This document shows positions 13,252-20,078 of a stretch of 24,001 nt of DNA, piece by piece (positions within the stretch are counted from its first letter, which is position 1; every line of letters starts with the position of its first letter). Origin of the DNA: a virus; the IMG/VR virus record IMGVR_UViG_3300007511_000152, positions 1 to 24,001 of that record; one strand, given 5' to 3'. The notes below the pieces were generated by a model that ran no database searches, was not told the DNA's origin, and worked only from the letters and a program-made list of their open reading frames with translations. The translations under genes were made by a program, and so were the position numbers.

Positions 13252-14915
13252 GACCACAATCCTGACAAATCAGATATTTTTCCACCTCTAGTTAATTCAC
13301 TATGAAAATCTTTGTGTTTTTCCAACTTACCATTTGCATCTTTTCGTGTTTTAGAACTATCAAATCCTTCAAGGTGTTTTATCATCTTCTCTTTAATAGT
13401 ATCATCTGGAATGAATAAACGAGTATGACGAGAAGTTGGGTCATCTTTCAGTCCAAACTGCAAACACCATCTACGAATAGTTTCCCAAGAATTTCCACCT
13501 TGGCCATCAACCATTTTTCGGTGTGTTTGAAATAAGAAATCTTTTTTATATTCTAACCCATTAAGAATAAAATACAACCAAGGTTTACAAAACGAACCTT
13601 CCTTATTTTTCTTGGTAAGATTCCAACTTTGAATCATGGCCTGAACCAAATTGTCCCGAAATACAGCATCGTGTTTTGGAATATCATGAGAAAAATTATC
13701 TGGTAAATTTTGCAATTTTTGTTGAAATTCTCCTTTTGTCTTAAAATATAGAGGATAATTATCACCAAGAACTTCTCTCATCATAGAGGAATCATACACC
13801 AATGTAGGTGTACCCACTTGTATTGGGTCTTGTACTGAAAGATTCCAAGTTGCATACCCTTTAATCCATGCAACCGATGCATAAGAACCACGTAGAAAAT
13901 CAGAATACAATTCAAAAGAACCAATCAAAGATTTAGGAATACCATCATATGCATACTTAAATCTACCTGGCTCAAATACTGATTCTTCTTGGCTTTCTTC
14001 TAATTCCTCTAATCCAGATGTCTCAACTGGTGAATATCCAGACAATGGTTTCTTGACTTTTTCATCAGTCACCAAAACTTGATATTCTTCTGGCAAACCT
14101 TCCATCATCTTATGAAGTTGTCTCGCTCCAGTTGTTTCATTCCAACGATGATTGAACGCTATTATTTTCTTTCCTTCTGGTGGACTCCAATACTCTCCAT
14201 TTGTTTGTGGAAGTGGTTTTGCTTTAAGTGGTAATTTTGCAATTTTATCCAACAAAACCTTTTTATCTGGAACTAAAACATGCGATACTTTTTCAAAATT
14301 TGAAAGAATATATTCTGCACTAGCATCAGAATGAAAAAAGATTTTACTACATCTATCAATAGCTTCAAATTGTCTGAAAAATGTAGGTGGAAAGGCTGGT
14401 GCCGGACTTGATGCATTACAATCAACCCAATGAAAAAATGCAAATGCATCTGTATTGTTCATACTATAACGTAGAGACAACAAATTCCAAAGAACATTTG
14501 TAAGAATTTCTGGTTGATGTGTGAATACAAAATCAATATCAATTGAAGATGTTTCTAATGTAATGAATTCGCCAGGACGAAATTCTACTTTTTGTCTTCC
14601 TGAAAAGATACGACAAAAGGTTTTACCATCAAAATTAGCACGATTCTGCATAACAGATTGAGGATAAGGAAACGGAATTATCGTTACGTTATCCATTGAA
14701 TACAGACGGTCAGAAGGGGAGAGAGTGTTCAATTCTGGTATCATGATATAGTGATGGCACATTGGTAGAAAATCCACCGTATCCATCATCACTTTCCAGT
14801 TTGAACATCTCTCCACCACATATTTACTCCCTTTCCAACGAACAGGAGAAGCTACGTGAAGAATACGTTTCCCGAATATTGGAACGTTACCATACTTTTT
14901 AAATATTTCATTCAT
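13248..14915 (-). CDS. GT-B-like glycosyltransferase inserted between gp44 and gp62
   Basis: 555 residues. Rossmann-like segments and motifs suggest a GT-B (GT4-like) fold. The N-terminal half has DIDFVFTHQPEILTNVLWNL, FFHWVDC and CSKIFFHSDASAEYIL. The second half starts at GKKIIAFNHRW (about 248-258), with YQVLVTDEK and the sugar-nucleotide region WNLSVQDPIQVGTPTLVYDS, then EVLGDNYPLYF. About 150 C-terminal residues (FCKPWLYFILNGLEYKKDF onward) are not recognised and could form a separate domain. The start overlaps the gp44 stop and the end overlaps the gp62 start, both as ATGA, so it is fully built into the clamp-loader operon. Whether it modifies DNA, a virion protein or a host surface sugar cannot be told. 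Confidence 0.75.
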   Translation of the reverse strand: MNEIFKKYGNVPIFGKRILHVASPVRWKGSKYVVERCSNWKVMMDTVDFLPMCHHYIMIPELNTLSPSDRLYSMDNVTIIPFPYPQSVMQNRANFDGKTFCRIFSGRQKVEFRPGEFITLETSSIDIDFVFTHQPEILTNVLWNLLSLRYSMNNTDAFAFFHWVDCNASSPAPAFPPTFFRQFEAIDRCSKIFFHSDASAEYILSNFEKVSHVLVPDKKVLLDKIAKLPLKAKPLPQTNGEYWSPPEGKKIIAFNHRWNETTGARQLHKMMEGLPEEYQVLVTDEKVKKPLSGYSPVETSGLEELEESQEESVFEPGRFKYAYDGIPKSLIGSFELYSDFLRGSYASVAWIKGYATWNLSVQDPIQVGTPTLVYDSSMMREVLGDNYPLYFKTKGEFQQKLQNLPDNFSHDIPKHDAVFRDNLVQAMIQSWNLTKKNKEGSFCKPWLYFILNGLEYKKDFLFQTHRKMVDGQGGNSWETIRRWCLQFGLKDDPTSRHTRLFIPDDTIKEKMIKHLEGFDSSKTRKDANGKLEKHKDFHSELTRGGKISDLSGLWS

Positions 14916-15853
14916 ACAAATTCACATTCTGCCATTAATTCAACAAGGCACGCTACAAGGTTGATTTCTTGGTCTGCAACAAAAGCAGATTTATACTGGT
15001 AATCAGCAATTATCAAGACGGCCTGCGGAATAGAACTTTTTTCCGATACACTATATAGCTCATCATATATTTTACGATAGACTGATGTTGGATCATTATC
15101 AACATTAGAAACAACCCATTGTCTCATATTTGAAAAGTTTTTTTCACGTAATGAATTTATCAACTCCTTCATATTCATTTCTTTGATATTTGCAAGAATA
15201 CCAGAATTGATTTCACCAGAAGTTGAATACCTTTGTAACTCATTTAGTACTCTCCTAAAATCTGGAAAGTGCTTGAGAACAAGTTTTGCAATTACATTTT
15301 TATCAAATACAATATTTTCATTAGAAAGAATATACTCAACTCTATTCATAAATTGAGATGCAATTATTGGTCTTTCATCTTTATCAAGAGTGAAATCAAT
15401 AACTGCACAACGTGAATGAATAGGTTCAATAATACGATTTTTGTAATTACAAGTAAAAATAAAAGAACAATTATCAGCAAACTTTTCTATAAAGTTTCTC
15501 ATCGCTGGTTGTACTGAATCGGGATTCATATAATCCGCTTCATCAATTATTACAACTTTACGACTACCTGTCAAAGAAATAGTAGAACAGAATTGTGTCA
15601 TCTTAGTTCTAAGAGTATCAATCATTCTACCTTCATCAGAACCATTGATGATTAGATAGTCCGCTCCTGTCTCGTTGCAGATTGCACGAGCAGCAGTTGT
15701 TTTGCCAATACCCGATGTTCCTGAGAACATTAGATTTGGAATTTTATTTTGACTGACTACATCTCTAAGAGTTGTTTTGATTGAATCAGATAAAACACAA
15801 TCATCAATAGTTTTTGGCCGATGCTTCTCGACCCATAATAAAGATTCTATCAT
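14912..15853 (-). CDS. 44: Clamp-loader ATPase gp44
   Basis: AAA+ subunit of the clamp loader that opens and places gp45 on primed DNA. 313 residues (T4 gp44 319). LLWVEKHRPKTIDDCVL is the typical start. Walker A is GTSGIGKT (45-52), Walker B is VVIIDEAD (100-107), sensor 1 is FTCN (133-136) and the arginine finger is HSRC (Arg148). DFRRVLNELQRYS is the sensor 2 region. ATG 15853 follows the gp45 stop by two bases, with GAGGGG of the gp45 end as ribosome site. Confidence 0.97.
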   Translation of the reverse strand: MIESLLWVEKHRPKTIDDCVLSDSIKTTLRDVVSQNKIPNLMFSGTSGIGKTTAARAICNETGADYLIINGSDEGRMIDTLRTKMTQFCSTISLTGSRKVVIIDEADYMNPDSVQPAMRNFIEKFADNCSFIFTCNYKNRIIEPIHSRCAVIDFTLDKDERPIIASQFMNRVEYILSNENIVFDKNVIAKLVLKHFPDFRRVLNELQRYSTSGEINSGILANIKEMNMKELINSLREKNFSNMRQWVVSNVDNDPTSVYRKIYDELYSVSEKSSIPQAVLIIADYQYKSAFVADQEINLVACLVELMAECEFV

Positions 15854-15855
15854 GA

Positions 15856-16527
15856 CTACCCCTCATAAGTGGAGTTTTGTTCTAACGCTATCCAATAATT
15901 TAAAGTATCGGTCTTTCTTTTAAAATGAGAAATACGTTTGGATGAAAGTGCAACATGATAATCACCTTCCATTATTTTACTGAGATTTTCCGCTTTGAAA
16001 ACCATACGAAATGTCTTATCCGTTTTTCCTACTATAGTTGAAAATCTATCTGAACTTGCATTACCTGTATCTGATACATTAAGTTCTATATTACCATTAT
16101 TACTTTCAACTACAATTTCAGGTAATCCCAAAGTATTAGCCGCATTGATAGTAGTTTTGAATTGTTCATGTGACAATTCAAATACTATTTCTGGTTCTGG
16201 AAAAGATAACTCTTTTTCTGGTGGTGTTTGAAACATTGAACTACTCCCACAATAACGATAGATTGCCGAATGTTTATCATCAGCGATAGACACTCCACTC
16301 TCATCAAAACTTAATTCTGGATTTTTGAATAGATTTAAAGTTTCCAAAAATCGATTCACTTCATAAATCGGAAATTTTCTTGGAAAATCTTCTTCGATTT
16401 CAACAGAGGTTAGAATTGTATTTAAAGGAGAAACCGTTTTAAGAGTTTTTCCTTCATGGAATTCTATGCTCTGATTAATGTTTGCATAATTTTTTAACAA
16501 ATTAATTGTTCGTTCGCTTATTTTCAT
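15856..16527 (-). CDS. 45: Sliding clamp gp45
   Basis: Trimeric processivity clamp for gp43 and, in T4, co-activator of late transcription. 223 residues (T4 gp45 228). The start MKISERTINLLKNYANINQS corresponds to the T4 N-terminus. ATG 16527 is chosen because GGAG lies seven bases ahead; the frame is open to 16563 but without a ribosome site. Other clamp features are the domain-linking PEIVFELSHEQFKTTINAAN and a C-terminal strand TLNYWIALEQNS. The gene has a consensus promoter in the end of the previous gene (16578..16606). Confidence 0.95.
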   Translation of the reverse strand: MKISERTINLLKNYANINQSIEFHEGKTLKTVSPLNTILTSVEIEEDFPRKFPIYEVNRFLETLNLFKNPELSFDESGVSIADDKHSAIYRYCGSSSMFQTPPEKELSFPEPEIVFELSHEQFKTTINAANTLGLPEIVVESNNGNIELNVSDTGNASSDRFSTIVGKTDKTFRMVFKAENLSKIMEGDYHVALSSKRISHFKRKTDTLNYWIALEQNSTYEG

Positions 16528-16852
16528 TTGAATTCTCCGTTTCACGTTGATAATAATTATCATGTAGGTATAACATAATTATAACATAATGCACTACCTT
16601 TGTCAAGTCGTTACGATTAAACCCACCCTTCTTACCATATCTTTGGGCATATTTGATAATATTGCCAATACAAAATCCTTCACCATGTCCTGCATCAGCA
16701 ATAAATTCTGTTGATTGTATTTTATTTTGAGCATAATGAGAAGTATAAGTGGAATCAATAGCATTCCAAATTTCCTTCAAATATTTACCCTCATCAAAAA
16801 CATAATCAATTTTTTTTCTTTCGTTTTCCTCTATTTCTTTTTCGTTTTTCAT
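16502..16852 (-). CDS. DUF3310-like small phage protein
   Basis: 116 residues from ATG 16852 (GTG at 16858 is the alternative). After a charged N-terminus, the core FCIGNIIKYAQRYGKKGGFN followed by RNDLTKVVHYVIIML matches the G-N-x-I-K-Y-x-x-R-x-G-K-K-G...D-L-x-K-x-x-x-Y pattern of DUF3310 proteins, which are common in phages and of unclear role (sometimes annotated as nucleotide kinase). Its 5' end overlaps the GT-A gene by about 47 nt. Its 3' end contains the gp45 promoter and overlaps the gp45 start region. Confidence 0.8.
   Translation of the reverse strand: MKNEKEIEENERKKIDYVFDEGKYLKEIWNAIDSTYTSHYAQNKIQSTEFIADAGHGEGFCIGNIIKYAQRYGKKGGFNRNDLTKVVHYVIIMLYLHDNYYQRETENSNENKRTNN
16578..16606 (-). 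promoter_or_regulatory. Perfect sigma70 promoter for gp45
   Basis: Minus strand TTGACA (16606..16601), 17 bp, TATAAT (16583..16578), about 50 bp ahead of the gp45 ATG and inside the DUF3310-like gene. Confidence 0.8.
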
Positions 16853-17708
16853 GTCCACTCACTTTCGATTCATTATCCATTCCATGTGCGGCAAATTCAA
16901 GATTTGCTAAACTGGCCATCGAACCAGAAAAAACATAAGAACCCATATGTCCAAGTTTCATCCAAGGGCACAAATATATTTTATATCCCAATCTACGAAC
17001 AAATTGACAAAAGAAATAATCTTCAGAAAGATATCTGTCACTTTCTCCTGCAATATCACCCAAGTATGCTTTTGAATCAATTACTGTATCAAAATATGCA
17101 TGGATTATTCTATCACCAGTAAAATGCTCTGAACGATTGTGGTCTGGACGATATGCGAATTGAGGATATGCTTCTTTAAAATCATTAAACACTTCTCGTT
17201 TTATCAACATAAAGCCAGTTCCAATTTCTAAAACATCAACTGGTTCTGAAACTTGAATTTTATGTGTATTTTCTACTGGATTGAAAACATAATCGCCAGT
17301 ATATTGGTCTAAAACAGTAGGATCTTCATCTGCAAGCCCACTATCAACTGCATTGCGAACTTTTTCCCATGCAATACATTTTTTCGGATAAGGCCCACCA
17401 ATTATGTCTCTATCCAATGCGGCTAAAGTCAATACATCATTTGGATCAAAATGTATGTCTGCATCAATAAACATAAGATGAGTATATTCGCTTCGTAAAA
17501 ATTCATCACACAAATAGTTTCTAGCTCTTGGAATTAAGGACTCATTGAAAAGATAAAAGAATTTCAAGTCCATTTCATACTTAGTAGACAATGTTGCAAG
17601 GTCACAACTTGCTTTTGCATACATTCCACTGCACATCCCCCCATACATTGGAGTGCAAACCATTATCTTTTTTTCACGTAATTCTTCAACTGGTATTTTA
17701 ATATCCAT
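16806..17708 (-). CDS. GT-A (family 2-like) glycosyltransferase
   Basis: 300 residues. IMVCTPMYGGMCS begins the nucleotide-binding fold. The D-x-D metal motif is FIDADIHFDP (Asp82, Asp84). A later acidic residue lies in YLSEDYFFCQFVRRLGY (candidate catalytic base), followed by a GHMGS loop. The region IGTGFMLIKREVF is typical of phage and bacterial GT-A enzymes. The C-terminus is a basic Lys/Arg tail. Similar proteins are common in marine T4-like phages; the acceptor is unknown. GGAAAATA precedes ATG 17708. The 3' end overlaps the DUF3310-like gene. Confidence 0.85.
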   Translation of the reverse strand: MDIKIPVEELREKKIMVCTPMYGGMCSGMYAKASCDLATLSTKYEMDLKFFYLFNESLIPRARNYLCDEFLRSEYTHLMFIDADIHFDPNDVLTLAALDRDIIGGPYPKKCIAWEKVRNAVDSGLADEDPTVLDQYTGDYVFNPVENTHKIQVSEPVDVLEIGTGFMLIKREVFNDFKEAYPQFAYRPDHNRSEHFTGDRIIHAYFDTVIDSKAYLGDIAGESDRYLSEDYFFCQFVRRLGYKIYLCPWMKLGHMGSYVFSGSMASLANLEFAAHGMDNESKVSGHEKRKRNRGKRKKKN

Positions 17709-17726
17709 TATTTTCCATAATACATG

Positions 17727-17843
17727 TTAATAAATTTTCCAAACACATACTCCATCTTTATCATATGATTTAATGATTGGTGGAACATACCCCAATTCTT
17801 TTAATTCATTTGGAACAGTTTCGTTAAACGTAGGTTCATTCAT
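17727..17843 (-). CDS. 38-residue hypothetical ORF
   Basis: ATG 17843, two bases after the methyltransferase stop, to TAA 17727. The product has the form MNEPTFNETVPNELKELGYV, then PPIIKSYDKDGVCVWKIY, with a beta-hairpin-like end. The ribosome site is weak, so it may depend on ribosomes ending the upstream gene. It fills the gap before the GT-A gene. No family is recognised. Confidence 0.45.
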   Translation of the reverse strand: MNEPTFNETVPNELKELGYVPPIIKSYDKDGVCVWKIY

Positions 17844-17845
17844 AT

Positions 17846-18661
17846 TCAAGTTTTTTTCCGAAAAACCAATAATTCCTCATGTATTCTGACAGTTTTTCTA
17901 TTGTTCCATAGTTTCAATCTTGAAGGAGCTGTACCCAAAGGTTTCTTGATTATCACCTTATCATATAATACCAAACCAGAATCTTCACCACATCCAATCA
18001 TATCTGAAACAAAAGGAACCAACCGATTGATCAATTTACGACCTTCAGAATAATCTCTGAAATCGGCCACTACAAAACAACAATAGGAATCCTCATGCAT
18101 CAAAGAAGAACACTTTTCGTATACTCTACTCATCTCTTCAAGGAAATCGGAATAGTTTGATATGTTGCTCATATCATTATTCTGATCGGAATATGTTTCC
18201 AAATTCCAATATGGCGGACAAGTGAATATCAAATCAAATTTATCATCATGTTCAAATTCTCTACAATCCATATTTAAAACATCTACTTTATTTGTCTCAA
18301 ATAAAGAATTGTAATTCAATACATCTTTTATCTTTATATATTCTTCTGTTCTAACTTCACAACCAACATAATTGAAATCTAATAATTTAGCTACATAAGG
18401 ACGAACCACAGAACAAAAAGGATCAAATATTTTTCCATTCTTTGGACAGTAAGAAGAATATATCATCCTACAAAGTTTTGGATTAAAATAACTTGTAGTT
18501 GCGGTATACGCTGTATTCTCTCCGGCTCCACCAAAACTTTTTAAAGTATTTTCTCTGGTAGATTTTCCTTGTCTTTCTTTTAAAAATTTGAGAATTGGAT
18601 TTGAAAATTTAGCATCCTCGCTTTCCCATATAGAATAAGGTATCATACCATAAGTAGACAT
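17846..18661 (-). CDS. DNA methyltransferase (CPPY motif)
   Basis: 271 residues from ATG 18661, preceded by GAAAGAG; an ATG at 18691 is the longer option but has no ribosome site. AdoMet motif I is KIFDPFCSVVRPYVAKLL, an altered form of the usual D-P-F-x-G-S-G, followed by FNYVGCEV. Motif IV is LIFTCPPYWNLE (CPPY about 138-141). The N-terminal part (FGGAGENTAYTATTSYFNPK) and order of motifs fit a beta-class N6-adenine or N4-cytosine methyltransferase. The loss of the glycines in motif I is unusual and could affect cofactor binding. No nuclease gene adjoins it, so a lone methylase for protection or regulation is likely. Confidence 0.85.
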   Translation of the reverse strand: MSTYGMIPYSIWESEDAKFSNPILKFLKERQGKSTRENTLKSFGGAGENTAYTATTSYFNPKLCRMIYSSYCPKNGKIFDPFCSVVRPYVAKLLDFNYVGCEVRTEEYIKIKDVLNYNSLFETNKVDVLNMDCREFEHDDKFDLIFTCPPYWNLETYSDQNNDMSNISNYSDFLEEMSRVYEKCSSLMHEDSYCCFVVADFRDYSEGRKLINRLVPFVSDMIGCGEDSGLVLYDKVIIKKPLGTAPSRLKLWNNRKTVRIHEELLVFRKKT

Positions 18662-18711
18662 GAAATCTACTCTTTCATAATTTTCACCCATTTTTAGTAC
18701 ATACAGAAATA

Positions 18712-18736
18712 GGAGTTAGGCAATTTACCTAACCCC
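18712..18736 (-). terminator. Terminator-like hairpin after the AAA+ gene
   Basis: Minus strand arms GGGGTTAGG and CCTAACTCC (9 bp with one G-U pair, 7-nt loop), followed by TATTTCTGT. The T tract is poor, so it may attenuate rather than stop transcription. It lies 12 bp after the AAA+ stop. Confidence 0.6.
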
Positions 18737-18747
18737 ATATCTTTTAT

Positions 18748-19974
18748 TTAGAAAGGTCTAAAATCTCCCTCTTCTTCTTTTTCAGTTGATTCAGAAGTTT
18801 CACTTTTTTCTTCTTCTTCAGAAGGCATAGAAACCTTATCATCCAACTTGGAATACAAGTCCATGAAAGTTTCTTTGGTTTGGTCATCAAACCTCGCAAC
18901 ACACATTGCAATCGCTTTCATGCGATTCTTGAAGATTGAAAACGCTTGGACAATGTGAACCAGACGGCGAGTAGCGATGATTTCATCAATTCCACCATCA
19001 TAGAAAGTCTTACGAATCAAATCCGCCCAATCTACCAGTTTTCCAGCAAATTCCGAATCTTCACAACCAAGAGATTCCATCAACTTTATGATGATTTTTC
19101 TCTCAACTGAAACAGAAGGATATTCTTGTTCAACTGTGATAGGAAACCTTTCAAGAAAGGCTTCGTTTAGGATATTGGTCCCGATAAAGCGTCCATCTTC
19201 AGAACCCTTACCTTTGGTATTTGCAGTCGCCATGACTGTAAAACCTTCTTTCGGACGAACAATCCTACCTTCTTTTTTAATCAAAAGAGGATTTCCTTCC
19301 AGAACAGGCTGGAGACACATGATCTTGTTTGATGCAAGGTCAACTTCATCAAGAAGAAGAGTTGCACCACGTTCCATGGCCATCGTAACTGGCCCGTCCT
19401 GCCAAACCGTCTTACCATCAAGCAATGCATAGTGACCAATCAAGTCATCTTCATCGGTTTCAATAGTAATATTCACCCTGAAAAGTTCTTTTTTCAGTTC
19501 AGCATGAACTTGTTCAATCATCATGGTTTTTCCGTTTCCAGAAAGACCAGTAATAAAAACAGGATAAAATTGACCAGATTTTTTGATGGTTTTTACATCA
19601 CCATAATGTCCGAATTTTACATATTCTTCAACTTTTGAAGGAACATATGATTCTGATTCTGTTTTCGGAAATTCAATGACATTAGTTGCCATAGATACTT
19701 CTTCCGATTTCATTGCAACGTTAGTTGCAAGAGAAACTACATTAGATTCATCAACAGTTTCGGTTGATGTAACATTAACAGAAGGAAAACGATATTCTCC
19801 CCTGTCAATTTTTTCACAAACATCAACTAAAAACCAAGGGCGAATAACCCCAAGCTCTTTATGAGTTTTAGTCTCATCCGTGAAACGTGAAATGTCCTTT
19901 CTAGTAAAATACTCACTACCAACAAAGGAACGAAACGCATCAAGAGACTTTTCTTGTTTTTCATTCAACATCAT
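18748..19974 (-). CDS. cobS: MoxR/CobS-like AAA+ ATPase
   Basis: 408 residues. An N-terminal region (1-125) of unknown fold is followed by an AAA+ core. Walker A is TGLSGNGKT (142-150), Walker B is TLLLDEVD (205-212), a sensor 1 region is VMATANTKG, and an arginine-finger candidate lies in LNEAFLERFP. The segment ETDEDDLIGHYALLDGKTVW and the following QDGPVTMAMERG are typical of MoxR/CobS proteins. In bacteria such ATPases pair with a VWA-domain partner (CobS-CobT, MoxR, RavA-ViaA) to remodel or metallate targets. Here the upstream gene is exactly such a partner. Phage copies are often called CobS, but a role in cobalamin synthesis is unproven. The C-terminus is a long acidic tail ending GDFRPF. 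It has its own promoter and a structured leader. Confidence 0.92.
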   Translation of the reverse strand: MMLNEKQEKSLDAFRSFVGSEYFTRKDISRFTDETKTHKELGVIRPWFLVDVCEKIDRGEYRFPSVNVTSTETVDESNVVSLATNVAMKSEEVSMATNVIEFPKTESESYVPSKVEEYVKFGHYGDVKTIKKSGQFYPVFITGLSGNGKTMMIEQVHAELKKELFRVNITIETDEDDLIGHYALLDGKTVWQDGPVTMAMERGATLLLDEVDLASNKIMCLQPVLEGNPLLIKKEGRIVRPKEGFTVMATANTKGKGSEDGRFIGTNILNEAFLERFPITVEQEYPSVSVERKIIIKLMESLGCEDSEFAGKLVDWADLIRKTFYDGGIDEIIATRRLVHIVQAFSIFKNRMKAIAMCVARFDDQTKETFMDLYSKLDDKVSMPSEEEEKSETSESTEKEEEGDFRPF

Positions 19975-19984
19975 AACAAATAAT

Positions 19985-20029
19985 CTCCGTATTGGAGGTT
20001 TAAAATAGGAGAGAAGTCAATCTTCTCTC
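19985..20029 (-). promoter_or_regulatory. Structured 5' leader of the AAA+ gene
   Basis: Between promoter and start lie a perfect 8-bp hairpin (GAGAGAAG, ATTGA loop, CTTCTCTC; 20029..20009), followed by TATTTT, and a small CTCC-AATAC-GGAG hairpin (19997..19985) that would cover the ribosome site. Both are visible inverted repeats; a regulatory role is inference. Confidence 0.45.
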
Positions 20030-20043
20030 ACTTTCACAATTAT

Positions 20044-20072
20044 ATTATATCAAATTTAAACACGAATGTCAA
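20044..20072 (-). promoter_or_regulatory. Perfect sigma70 promoter for the AAA+ gene
   Basis: Minus strand TTGACA (20072..20067), 17 bp, TATAAT (20049..20044). Its upstream edge belongs to an 18-bp cassette (20064..20081) that starts with the TGA stop of the VWA gene and recurs at 22577..22594 and 22791..22808. Confidence 0.82.
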
Positions 20073-20078
20073 ATTTTT

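Noticed and set aside
15530-15560. TTGACA with AATAAT inside gp44
   Set aside because: It encodes the conserved strand before Walker B, so codon constraints explain it.
16715-17122. Plus-strand ORF of 135 codons
   Set aside because: It lies antisense to the GT-A and DUF3310-like genes, has no ribosome site and reads as low-quality Leu/His/Phe-rich protein. It is a shadow of the real frames.
19088-19432. Plus-strand ORF of 114 codons
   Set aside because: Antisense to the AAA+ core; no recognisable motif.
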